Source: Hybos culiciformis (Eukaryota; Arthropoda; Insecta; Diptera; Hybotidae). Taken from it: a stretch of 64,000 bases of DNA. How positions within the stretch are numbered: position 1 is the stretch's first letter; each line of letters starts with the position of its first letter. Below the pieces are notes generated by a model. That model ran no database searches, was not told where the DNA came from, and worked only from the letters and a program-made list of their open reading frames with translations. Where the stretch lies: contig OZ023273.1 of NCBI GenBank assembly GCA_964007475.1, positions 59,787,834 through 59,851,833 of the forward strand, read 5' to 3'. Both the position numbers and the translations under genes were made by a program. Shown here piece by piece: positions 47,525 to 59,323 of the stretch.

Positions 47525-47880
47525 GACTGGTCAAAATTTCTTCTAATAAAGCCAAGTAACCGTAGCTATAATTTCATCTATGTAAAGAGGACATCACAAC
47601 CAAATTTTTAACAGAATTCGGTGCGCTAATATTAATCAGCAAGAGAAGATAATCTTTTTTATTAAAGATTATAACTTTAAATTCCTCTTAGAAACACCTA
47701 CCAACTGTATGAATTTGAGTATAAAGTTTAAGTACACCTTTATAAGTTTTAATTTTTAGAAATAGTTTGAGATCATCCACAAAAAGCAATTTTTTAAAAA
47801 GATGTAAAATACTTAAGACATTATTGATAAGCAAAGAACAAAAAAACCGAACTAATATGACTTCATGATCTGACAATAAA
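47525..47880 (-). pseudogene. Decayed non-LTR retrotransposon reverse transcriptase fragment
   Basis: On the minus strand, 47876-47688 encodes SHISSVFCSLLINNVLSIL and then LLFVDDLKLFLKI, matching the Q-G-S-H-L-G-P-L-L-F...I-N-D and F-A-D-D-L-K-L blocks of Jockey/CR1-type reverse transcriptase, with the A of the ADD box changed to V. About 130 bp further, in another frame (47556-47533), LGFIRRNF matches the conserved L-G-F-I-x-R block downstream of the RT core. A stop within Q-G-S and frame changes between blocks show a long-dead copy. A hAT element lies just upstream at 47947. Confidence 0.8.
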
Positions 47881-47946
47881 CCAAATTAAGTTGTTAAAGC
47901 ATCGTATTTTTTCTGAATATACATATTTGAATTATATTGTTCTAAT

Positions 47947-48806
47947 CAGAGACTTGAACCGGAACTGAACCGAAAACCGAAAACCGGAAAAAACCGAAAT
48001 TTTATGCCAAACCGTAACCGTAACCGAACCGAAATTTAGTAAAAACGAAAAACCGTAACTGAAACCGGAACGAAATTTTTTTCGGTTTCTTTTTCGTTCT
48101 TTTAGTTTTTTTTATAAAAGAAAAAATTGTGCTTACATTTAGACATTTTTTACATCCAAGAAAAATATTTAACTTATTTTTGATATATTTTAGAAAAGTG
48201 AAAATCCGTAATGTTCGTATATGTAATTATAGTGTTGTATATTGTTGAGCTTAACTAAATTTAGATTAAGTCCCAGATAAATTTATTTCAAGCCCTTTTT
48301 GTTCTTTATTTTGTAAGTAATATTTGTATCTGAATTCATAATAGAAAGTTGTTGTGACTCTATAATTTTGTTTTTCTTTAGGGTTTTCATGTGTGTAAGA
48401 TACACAAAATGGATGTTTTCGTAAAATTAATAAACTTTGCATGAAAAATTTTGGAGGTACAAATTACTATTTCAAACTCCCTCTTTTACATATTTGTAAA
48501 TATTACAAAATAATGTAATGTATGTATTTTGTATACTTAACATACGAAACCGCCAAAGAATCTGTCCCCGAAAATACTGAGATGACATAAAGGCAATTTA
48601 TTTTATGTCGCTTTAGATTATGTTTTTCTACTGAATTTTTGTCAGTTTTTAAAAAAGATTAAAAAAATAATAGTGTAACCGTAACCGAAACCGTAACCGT
48701 AACCGGAACGAAAAAAAAATACTAAACCGAAACGTAACCGGAACACAAAAAAATTTGAGGAACGAAACCAAAACCGAACCGAAATAAATATCGGTTCAAC
48801 TCTCTG
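47947..48806. mobile_element. hAT-type non-autonomous element, 8-bp duplication GTTCTAAT
   Basis: Ends CAGAGACTTGAACCGGAACT and, reversed, CAGAGAGTTGAACCGATATT. Exact duplication GTTCTAAT at 47939-47946 and 48807-48814. About 130 bp at each end is a degenerate array of CCGAAA, CCGTAA and CCGGAA hexamers. The interior is AT-rich without a transposase frame. Confidence 0.9.
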
Positions 48807-48814
48807 GTTCTAAT

Positions 48815-49836
48815 TAGTTATTATTATTATTTTAAAATTTTACTAAGTATAGCTTGCATACATATCTATTCAATGTTGTTGTATCTTGAAGGTTTTAAAC
48901 CAAAAGATACCTAAATAAATAAATAAATAAATTCGTTAAGTTGATTTTTTTAAAACTTTTAAATTGGCTATAGAAAATAGAATCGAAATATATACCAAAA
49001 TAAATTTTTTAACTGAATCTTGTGAGAAAACTCTTGATTTTTTCGAATATTTATCTGAAGTTAAGTTCGTAAATCTAAAATCAATCAAAATTCACTGTTT
49101 CCAATCAATGGTTAAGTATATTATATTTGAAACACAATTTATTTATTGATACAGATTTGCTATAACAATACATGTATTTATGATTTGATATGCAAATATT
49201 TTCTCTTGAGTTTTTTGTGTTAGACCAATTTATTTTGTATTTTTCTTATTTTTATTTTTTTTTGCTTTTTACATTTAAATATTTTTAAATTAATACACAA
49301 TGGTGATGTCAATTTTATTTATTAAGGCGCCTGAAGAAAAATAAATTCATTTCTTGTCATTGGTTATTTTTCATCATTAATTCTGATGTCTCTATCAAAT
49401 TTCGATTTTGTATATTGAATGTAACAAAAACAAATCAGAAATTTAGTCAAAGATCAAGATTTCAAAGACAACACAATATTCAATTATTTATTTAATTTTT
49501 TTTTATACATTACATTCAAATAATGTAAATTACAGAAATTGTGTTGCACTTGGATTCCATTTCGTCCAATGTCTACAGCTTCCTTAATGCAGAAAACAAA
49601 CTTTTTATTAATATCTTTTTATTCACTTAGAGTGGTGTCTGTCTGTTGGGAACAAATTGTAATCGATTTTAAACTAACTTTCCGATCAGTTAGAGATTTG
49701 AAATTTGAAACATAGCTCAGAACGGGATGATCATATTGAGTGATTCTGAATAAAAAATTAGCGCATATTGTTTCATAAAGATCTCTGTTTACCCATGGCT
49801 GTACAAAAAAAAGGGAACGATTTATACAAGCTAAAA
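48815..49836. other. Interval with unassigned open frames
   Basis: An (AAAT)n run at 48913-48932. A 61-codon plus-strand frame (48964-49149) and a 91-codon minus-strand frame (49619-49894, partly inside the adjacent repeat) are noted under rejected items. Confidence 0.4.
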
Positions 49837-50242
49837 ATAGTAGATTACAACACATGTTAAGAAAATTTGTTATTACAACGAGTTGTGTATACACAAAAAC
49901 ACATAGACACGAGTCAATACTTATATAATATTATATAATGTGGGCAAGTGTCCATGTGTATTTGTGTATATACACAACGAGCTGTATAACAAATTTTATT
50001 AACATGTTTTGTATATTGTTTAAAAGTGCATGTGAGAGGTAATTGCAATCACTACATTTTCAATGTAAAAAATAAACAAAAGTTCAAAATGAAGTAAGTA
50101 AATAAAATTAACTTAATACGGAGAATATAAATAAAATTTACTTAATTAAATAATTACATGTGTATTGACGCATGTAATATACCATTTACCGAGCTAAATT
50201 TACGATTGTAAATACAACTTACCGATCACATGCATATTAAAA
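49837..50242. mobile_element. ~406-bp fold-back repeat, copy B
   Basis: Same sequence and orientation as 14979-15371, with identical starts (ATAGTAGATTACAACACATG) and near-identical 3' parts. The centre of the left hairpin differs: copy B has an AT-rich insertion (ATATAATATTATATAATG) and a CAAGTGTCC motif. The left arms pair better in copy B (GTTGTGTATACACA against TGTGTATATACACAAC). Confidence 0.82.
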
Positions 50243-53200
50243 CAATATATCCACTCTTTTTACAGTTTGAAGTTTTTACCAAATATTAATATTCATTTTA
50301 TAATTTAATTAATATATATTTTTTTTTTTATGATTTTAATACATTGATAAAATACTTAATAAAAGTTATATTTTCCTTTTTTATTTGCTATCCCAAAATA
50401 TACTTGTAGAATAATAAAAAAAAATATAATTTTTTTTTTATTATTCACAAAACAATTTAAATTTATAATTTTTATTGCGCTTTTAATAGAAATTGCTTTA
50501 AATTATATTTTTATTTTGATAGAAGGTATATAAATAAGTTATAATTAAATTCTCAGTAAATAAATGAATAAGTGATAATAAATTATTGTGCGTTTACCGT
50601 AGCAAAAAAAGGTGTATTTTTTGAGACCAAGAAAAGTAATAAAATTTAATTGAATTTTTACGGAAATTAAAATATAATTTTTTTTTGCTTTCTTTCACAT
50701 AAAGCATTTTTCACTCATTTAATATAATATTCTTTTTTTTATGAAAGATGTTTCAAAAAATTAAAATTCATGAAAATATTTATATTTATGATATTTATGA
50801 TTGTATATAACAGCACATTATAGAAATGAAAGATCTGCAGGACAGTAAATATTATTGTTCCATTTGAAATTTTTTTTTTTAGTACTTATAGTTAATATAG
50901 AAACTTTTTCGAGTACCAAAATAAACTCTACGAGGACATCTCTTTTCCAAATTTTCATTTTACTATTATATTACCATTATATTTAGATTTATGTTTACCA
51001 TTTTCTTTGATGAAGTTTCTATTTTCTTTCTACTTTGAACATTAATTTACACTTTAATTGAAAAATTTTGAGAGTTGTATGTGTCCTTTTATTTAAAAAA
51101 AAAATGCATTTGAATCTTAAAAAATTGTCCCACTAAGAAGATAATGTCAGCCAATTTCATTTTTCCACAGAACATTATAATTCGTCCATTAAAAATGTTC
51201 AAAAAAAAATTCAGCGAACTGTTCTAACCTTTTTTGTTAAAGCCATCTTGCTTGGAAAATTACCTCTCAATATAAAATTTCAACGTTTTGATTAAGAAAA
51301 ATATTTTTTTTATACACTCAGCTTTTATAAACTCAATCAAAAATCTCCTTAATTCTATTCATAAAGATAAGTCCATTACAGCTTCCTATGAATTCGTGAA
51401 CTTTAAGTGGAACGTCATTGGCAACATAATCGCTCTTTTTGAAAAAAATCATTCGGTTTAGTGAAATATATACATAAAAATAAAAAAGTTAATAAAGATT
51501 TCCAGTTTGTTCAAAATTAAGATAATAAACTTTGAGTCTCTTATCGACAACAACAACGGTTATAACATATCCTTTTTTTCTTTCAAAACAATTAAACTCT
51601 TATTTAAATATTCTTCTCACAATTTGAATTAATTTAAAAAAAAAATTATTTAAAAAGAAAATTGGAATATACATATACAATATGTTTGTCAATGTTCAAC
51701 ACAATTCTCATTCAAATTTTCTTTCAAATCGCTTATAAAAATCATTTTCGAATTTCCCATTTCGTTTTTGTAAGCATTTTGTTATTTAAATAAAAAATAC
51801 TTTTCAATTTTCTTTAATTTTCCTCGAATCAATTTTTATTCCATTGTTAGAGTCTTTTTCATTTATTGGAAGCAAATATCATGCCAATATAAAATTCTTA
51901 TCTTATATTTTTTTTATAAGATTTCCTTAAATTGCTTTGAAATTGAAAATTTTTGAATATTGCGCTAACAAAAGATATCTTTTTTTATATATATATATAT
52001 TAGGTTTATATTGTATGGATATTATGTTTTATGTATATTTATTTTATATGTTTGCCAATACGATAAATGCGTGAGTTTTGGGAAGAAATTTATGTAGCTC
52101 ATATATACAGTAAATTCGAATACATTTACATCTAAATTCATTTATTTATATACATATAACATATATATAATTTATATTTTGAAATAAGAATAAGAAATAA
52201 AATCTTTATCAATAAAAAATGCTTAATCGTTATAAACCCCAGAGGAACTTTAAAGGAAAAATTTAAATCGGTTTTTCGTTTATTGAGTCGTCATTTTTTC
52301 AATGTATGCAAATTAAATAGGTCCCTATTTGAATCTTAGAGATTTTTATCTTATTCAGTTTTAGTTAGTTTAATAATAAACAAAAATCAGTCGATCGCAG
52401 TTAAATATTGTTTTTGTATTTCAAATCAAATTTATTTAAAATTTGGTTATTTATTAAGAAAATAACAGAGAATATGATTTCCAAAGTATTATCGTTGTTG
52501 GAAAAAAACTCAAAGAAAGTACGATAAATTACTTAGTAAAAAATGATATCGTAAATATAGAATGCATCTTCTAAAAGTTAAGAATTATATCAATTTAATA
52601 AAGATTTTTAATGATGGAAAATCCGATTTTTCTTCGACCCAATTTACAATACTAATTTCCATTCTCAAACCCAGTCCTCCAATGATTTTTTGACACTGTC
52701 GAAAGATAAGTCTGCTTAGACAAATTTTGAGGGATGAAACCCCATCACTCCGTTGTGGCAATAGAATTTTTTTGCTGATACAAAAAACTGATACAAAAGA
52801 ATTTTCAAGATTCAAGGTATACAAAATTATACATCGTTTTTTCATATAAAATTAATAAAATGAAAACTGGATTGAAAATGATCACGCAAATCCCAATCTG
52901 TGTAAAAATAAAAATCCTCAGATGGAATCAGTTCGAAAACTATTGCAGAAAGAATTACAAAAGTTTTTTTAATTTTTTCAAATATATTTATTGGTGAACG
53001 AAAATAGAAAAAGGTTTTTTTTTTAATATATAGAAAAAGGCGCTTTCTTTTATGGGTGTTATGTTTCTCTTTATTTTGTCAAATAAATATTTTCATATGT
53101 ATAATATTAAGCTCCAAAAATAAATGTTATTATATTTAAGAATATAATGTTACAGATTAAGTTGTATATGTGTTCAAATTTAATTTTGATTTGTGAAAAT

Positions 53201-54737
53201 AAACATTTTTATTGAAAATTGAATTGATATGAGATTATAATTAGAAATAACCACCAATTCTATAGTCCACTTTTAATAACTTTATTATTGCATAATGTAT
53301 AAAGTTTTTACTTCTCCTCTTCGAAAATAGCGTATATTAAACATCGAATAGTTTTTTATTTGTTTAATTAAGAATTGAAATTCGGATACATTATTTGTTA
53401 GACCGATAAATGAAATAAAGGTAATAATTTAATACATTATGTAATCTAGATTTTGCGGTATTGCCTCACAACGGTTAATTGAACTAAAATAATTGCTTTT
53501 AATAATAATATTGTTCAAAAATCTATATTGATCCAAAATCAATGGGATTAAATTATCTATCGATTTTAATTATCTATCCAAAATATGTATTAGATCTGTG
53601 GCAATAAATAATAAGAGCATATGTCGAGTTATGTCGAAATCGAGTTATTAATGCCATCTTTTTCTACGTGTTCTTATTTATACATCGTTTTTTCATATCA
53701 ATTTTTTGGAATAATCGCTCAATTATTAACTGAAATATTCCTTATTACATAACAGCATAATTTCGTTTTTATATCATTTTACAGATGGAAATATTACTTT
53801 AAATTGCTTTCCTGAAAAACAACTTTTTTGGACTTATGCTGTTATTCCGTTTTGCCACAGAGATATTTATATAAATATTTTTTCCAAAAAAAATTAAACT
53901 TGCAAAGTATTAAACACAAAGTACGACTGAAAGATACTAATAACATTTGATGGCTCTTGTTGTTGCATATAATCGCAAAAAAAATTATTATTACTAATTC
54001 AATAAAATAAAATCCATCATCAGGTTAAAAATTGCTTAAGATTTTATACATAAGATTGTTTATCTTAACTCAATTGTCAAGTAATAAGGTAATAGTTGAT
54101 GGTGAAAATGATTTACGTAGAAAGAGTTGAGATTTGTTGAAAGAATTTCAAAGTTTTCTTTGTTTGGAAAATTGAAAAATAATTGAACTTATGACTTTTC
54201 TTTATTTTGAAAAGTGTAAAAATATAGAGAAGTAAGTAATAAAATGATAATTTCCCTTTAACTTAAAAAAAAAATAGTGAAAAAAATGAATTCTAAATTG
54301 AATAATAATGTTGAAATAAAATTCTACTAATGTATTCAGGGAAATAAAATTTAATTTAAAAATTCTTCTTCTTCTAAAATATTCAATTTTTGAATATTAT
54401 GTAAATAGGTATTTTTTCTTCTTTTAATATTTTGTGCAAAAAGTAATCTTATTCGAACACTTTTAAGGATAATTATTTAAATTTGTGAACTAAGCAAAAT
54501 AATATGAAAATATCAAAAATAAGAATCAAACCATCAACCTAAACCTAGAATACATTTTCGGAATCGTACATTTTAAATTATATGATTCTTATAGAAATGA
54601 TTACAGGTAATTAATTATAATATTTATGAGAACGGTCTTGAATAACTATAATCTTCGAACGAGTCCTGGACTCCAAGCAGAGCTTATCGTGTTCTAATAT
54701 CCTAAAATAGCTACAATTTTATTTAATATTTAATATT
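50243..54737. other. Non-coding AT-rich interval
   Basis: One segment, about 52610-52780, is less AT-rich and carries an 86-codon minus-strand frame (52585-52845) as well as open stretches in several other frames. No motif recognised. Otherwise nothing supported. Confidence 0.4.
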
Positions 54738-54745
54738 GTTTAGAG

Positions 54746-55397
54746 CAGCGGTTTCCAAACTTTTTGTACCATCAATATACTTTTCTTAAATATACGTACC
54801 ACTGCAAAAGTATCAGAAATTTTTAAAATAATAAACTAAATTTTTTTATTTACATTGAGAAAAAAAGTAGAAAATACAGTTTGTACATAGTAGTTAATGT
54901 GAAAGATGAAGTTCTTTGTTGCCCATTAAATATGTAATATTATGTTCAATTTTAGTTAATTTTTAACGTAAGGTTTAAACGTGTTTTGAATTTTTTTTTA
55001 ATACTCAACATTGCCGAAAATCAGACTTCACATAAATATGATGAAACAAATGGCATCAAAAATTTCAAGGCTTTATCAGAAATTGCTTCATATTAAGACC
55101 GTCATTGGAACCAAAAATATTTTAAATTTTGCTGTTTAAATTCAAGTTTTAAATCACCATTACAAGAAATTTTTGATAACTGATCTCTTTCTCTGAAAAC
55201 GCATCTAAATTTTTATCAGAAAGAAAAAAAAATGGGCAAATTTTTAGAAAGTTTAATGAAAAAAATTCATTAATTTTCAGTATACGAAACAATTAATAAA
55301 TAAAATTAATTAATTTGTAATAGAAGAAAATATTGTACCACTGGCCTAAGCGTAATGTACCACTAGTGGTACGCGTACCACACGTTGGGAACCATTG
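54746..55397 (-). mobile_element. hAT element with transposase relic, 8-bp duplication GTTTAGAG
   Basis: Ends CAGCGGTTTCCAAACTTTTT and, reversed, CAATGGTTCCCAACGTGTGG, close to classic hAT termini. Exact duplication GTTTAGAG at 54738-54745 and 55398-55405. GTACCAC motifs occur in both ends, including the palindrome GTACCACTAGTGGTAC. A fragment of the transposase C-terminus is present on the minus strand. Confidence 0.92.
54952..55092 (-). pseudogene. hAT transposase C-terminal (dimerisation) domain relic
   Basis: Forty-seven codons read on the minus strand include ISDKALKFLMPFVSSYLCEV, a stop, then FSAMLSIKKKFKTRLNL. This matches the hAT C-terminal block of ZBED/Charlie-like transposases (A-L-K-x-L-L-P-F...Y-L-C-E-x-x-F-S-A...K-x-K-x-R-x-R-L). 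The stop replaces the position after C-E-V, and a TAA ends it upstream, so it is dead. It assigns the element to hAT independently of its ends. Confidence 0.82.
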
Positions 55398-55405
55398 GTT
55401 TAGAG

Positions 55406-58260
55406 AATAATATTTCCTTTTTTTTACGGAAACATTGTTTAGAGAAATATTTCCAACTTTTCATATGAAGGGATTCTGGTAAAGTCAGCATTATGTTATT
55501 GGTATATTAAATAACAAATTTTATATAAATGAATTGTTTATTATCTTGCAGAACTTGGTGAAATGATTTTCATAATCAAATCATAATCAATAATAATATT
55601 TTCCATAAGTTACAATCATGGCGGTCGATATTCAAAAAACTAATTCTTGTTATTCATCCTTTACATGGTAGTAGTTATATAGGAAATAAGTATAAGTAAT
55701 TTGTAACTACTTTGTTTGTAAGATAGGCGGTAATATAGATCCAACAAATCTGTAATGTTGTTGAGATTATATAATAAGAAATAAATGAATGGTTACTAAT
55801 AGTACAAATTCATTACTTGAAACTAGGGTTACGCGTTTACGGGTTATTCAATATTCAATATTCAATATTCAATAAATGTAATATACATACTATTATTTAT
55901 CTTTTTATAAAATTAAAGAAACTCTGATAAAAATTTTTATTGAAGAAATTTGTCTATTCTAATATATAGTAGAATCATCGGTTCAAGACTTATAATAGCT
56001 TCAAACAAAGTTTTTCTGTAGCTGAAAAGAGGCTGAGCTAGATCTAATTCACATTACAAATGTTACATTTTTGTCTTGATTTTCTTATTATTATTAATGA
56101 TCAAAATGTCAAGAGTATTAACCACCCCTATTCTGACATTCGATGTTAGAAGTTTCAATATTTTTCATCTTACTATTATGAATATGTAAAATTTTAGCAA
56201 TATTAAATGAATATCTACATAAATAAATAGAGATACATATACATATATTAAAAAAGTCACGGAAACATAACATAACGAAATTTATGTGTATGTAAATAAG
56301 TATGTTGATCATATTATTATGTTGTAAAGCTTTCACCATTAAAAATTTATTCATTTTGATGTCATAGTAATAATAATATTATTGGTTATCATCATTTTGT
56401 CAAAATAAGTTCAATTTGATAAATCTTGTTGCAAAATAGAAAAAGGATCTTATTTTTTTTATCTACTTAGATATATACATATTTACATATGATGTGAGTA
56501 GAGTTTGAATTTTATTTAAAAGAATTCATATCTGAGACAATCGAAATAAAAATTGGTAAATTAAAATGTAACAAAACAATACACTTAAAAGCAAATTTTA
56601 TATAAAGCAGTTGTAATTTTTGTATATCCATTCTGTGTACATGGATTAAATCGAATTAGTCAATGTTTTTAGCAAGATTAGCTATTTGCTGTAACAAGCA
56701 AAAATAGCACGTTTGTAATGATTATATAGATTATAGATAAAATGTATCCAAAAATATTTTTTTTGATTTATATTTCGCGATTATTTGGGTTTAGCATCTT
56801 TCGCTTTATTTGCTATACATTTTTGGGCTATATTTAATAGAAATTGCAAAAATTTGAGTACATATTACCTAAAAATAACACACTTTTGGTTTTAATGTTT
56901 TTACTACATTTTATAACTATTTCTCCACCTAGTTTTTATTCACTATAAGAGTGTATAAAACATTTCAGTGGTCAAATCCACAAACGACTATATTGAAATA
57001 TTACTATAAGCAGCACGCCAAATTTCAAGGTTTCTCATTTCCTTGTATGTTATAATCATGTATAAAAGATGGCATGTTTATCCTTATTTTAAAGTTTAAC
57101 CAGGAATAAGCATCTTAGACCACGAACAAATAAGTGGCTCCAAATAATGACTATAAGACCTTGATTTGGCTTTTTAATTGAGTAACTTTTTCAAGCAGCT
57201 AAAAACAGAGATTTCATTTGGTAGTACCAAGAAGCTCTATAGGTTTTAACATTTTTATACCACATACATAGTTTGACATTTTTTATGATAATGTTTTGAT
57301 TTGGTGCAAATGATGATTGAATTGGCAATTTATTCACAAGTATATTTCACAGGAAATGAAATTTAAATCAATTTTTTTCTGGAAGCATAAGTTGTTAAAA
57401 ATATTTATTTTGGTAAAGTTTTGGCAAAACATAAATTTTCGGGTAAAGATGTTTTTTCATTTAAAAAAATCGTACAACAAATTTTTCTTGATACAAGTTT
57501 ATGATTTGGTGTGCAGAAAAAGTTAGATTCTTTTCATTAACTTTTGACTTGAATGGCAATTTTTGGCTTATATATGTACATATAATGTAAGTGCGTATTG
57601 TGGCGTCCAAACAAATAATTTTCAATGTTGTAAAACATGAATTATACGATAATAATTAAAATCTGCATAGAGATGAAAGTTTTATTTTTCGATTTTTATC
57701 CTTCAGTATTTTTATTTTGTCAGTTTTTAAGAAAAATCCTTAACTGAATATTTGTAAAAACTTTTGTTTCCAATCAACAAATTATATTTAAAAAAATATA
57801 AAAAAAAAACTAAATTTTATTGGTATAAAAAACGACAGAATGTCATCCAATTATTTTTGCAACATGACATTCATTCAATTGTTTTTTTAAATGAATAAAT
57901 TATTAACGAGGAAAGATATTTTTTAAAAATAAATTTCTTGTTCATAACAGGAATGAATAATTTCAGCTGATTTTATTACACCTTATCTCTTATTAAATGT
58001 ACTTTGTGTCCACACGGTTCTTCTTGAAACTAATACTTTTGCATATATACATATGTAGATGTAACAAAAAATTAATGATGATAATTATGCTCTTACTAAA
58101 GCAAAAGATAATATACAAAATCTCAGATCTCATCATCTTCATTCTGGGTTTGGAAAGTAGGTATACAGAAACAATGTATGTACATAATATGATACTATGT
58201 ACAACTTTCTTATGCTAATCATTTAATTCGATTTAAACAATATAACATAAAAATGAATCT
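55406..58260. other. Non-coding AT-rich interval
   Basis: Four exact 7-bp units ATTCAAT at 55846-55873. No gene supported; frames at 56118-56354, 57317-57526 and 57997-58218 are K/I/F-rich and look like chance. Confidence 0.45.
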
Positions 58261-58268
58261 ATATATAC

Positions 58269-58528
58269 CAGAGGAGTCAATAACGTCGATAGCGATCTAC
58301 CGATCGATCGCGTAATGATTTTAGGTCGATTGCCAATAAATATTCATATTTCAGATATTTATTTTCTTTCAAATAGCGATTTTCAATTTCAAGAATCAAA
58401 AAAATATATCTAATTTTGCAAAAATGTTGGCGCAATTAAAAACTTACTCTTTCTTTTAGAAAAAGTAGATCGCAGAGGATTTTTACTGAGCGAAGTAGAT
58501 CTTATAGAAAAATCAGTTGACACCCCTG
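58269..58528. mobile_element. 260-bp hAT-like MITE
   Basis: Ends CAGAGGAGTCAATAACG and, reversed, CAGGGGTGTCAACTGATTTT, like Charlie-type hAT termini. Flanks ATATATAC and TTATATAC agree at 7 of 8 positions. GTAGATC or its complement occurs near both ends (58294, 58465, 58495). No coding sequence. Confidence 0.75.
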
Positions 58529-58893
58529 TTATATACTATGTTTATTTTTATTTCAACAGAGATTTCGAGAGCCAAAAATTTAAATGTGAAAAAATAAAAA
58601 AAAACAAAATATGTTAGGTCAACACTAAATCTAGATAGAGTATACATTTATTTGAAACTTCTTTTAATTATAAGGGTTACGATTAGAAAGTTTAAAAGTA
58701 TAATAATCTTTCTTTCTTATGGATTGAATTGAAATTGAATGACTTAAATCGAATAACTTAAAAAAGACTTGAATAGAGTTTACATTACAAATTAGAAAAA
58801 TTGGATTTATAAAACTAATTAAAATGTTTGATTAATAAATATGCCTTTAATGTCAGATACGAATACTTACTATGCACATACAATGAACTACAT

Positions 58894-59319
58894 CTGTGTT
58901 CAAAAGCCAGAACGTCTTATCTGCAAAATCTTTGTTTTGAGTTAGAGCGGAATAAAACTTTTTTTTTAAATTACAAAAGTGTATTTGTTAAAAAATTTTA
59001 ATTTGTTTAGAAAAGCTTTGAGAACAAATTTGGTTTCAGTTTTTTGTTTATAAATTATCAATTATTAGTTTAAACTTCTTTTATTTGAATAAGAATCAAA
59101 TAAGACGTTTTTCATAGTAAACTTTATATTATTTTCCAAAAGCACAATCAAAAAATTTTTAGTTAGGACGTTTGTCCAATGTCTATAACTTCTTAACGGA
59201 TTGTCATAGAAGAAAAAGGGTAATCATGAAAATAAACTACATAAATAAAGAAGCAACTTTATAATATTATCTCAATTTTTTCTTATCATAATTTAAGACG
59301 TTTCGGATTTTGAACACAG
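58894..59319. mobile_element. 426-bp TIR element with ACAT target duplication
   Basis: Ends CTGTGTTCAAAAGCCAGAAC and, reversed, CTGTGTTCAAAATCCGAAAC. ACAT is duplicated at 58890-58893 and 59320-59323. The motif GACGTTT or ACGTCTTA appears at both ends and twice inside (near 59104 and 59166). No transposase; family not recognised. Confidence 0.78.
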
Positions 59320-59323
59320 ACAT

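Noticed and set aside
48964..49149. 61-codon plus-strand frame (LTESCEKTLDFFEYLSEVKF, then GTAAAT)
   Set aside because: Reads plausibly as an exon but begins right after a stop with no acceptor or ATG, and the donor is weak.
49619..49894. 91-codon minus-strand frame ending just before AATAAA (QPWVNRDLYETICANFLFRI)
   Set aside because: The 5' part lies inside the fold-back repeat at 49837, and no acceptor separates it from the rest. The 3' part looks protein-like but has no recognisable motif.
52585..52845. 86-codon minus-strand frame in a less AT-rich patch
   Set aside because: Several other frames on both strands are also open across the patch, so openness is not informative; no motif recognised.
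54620..54700. Plus-strand frame MRTVLNNYNLRTSPGLQAEL in a GC-richer patch after TTACAG
   Set aside because: Only 23 codons before a stop, no poly(A) signal and no donor.
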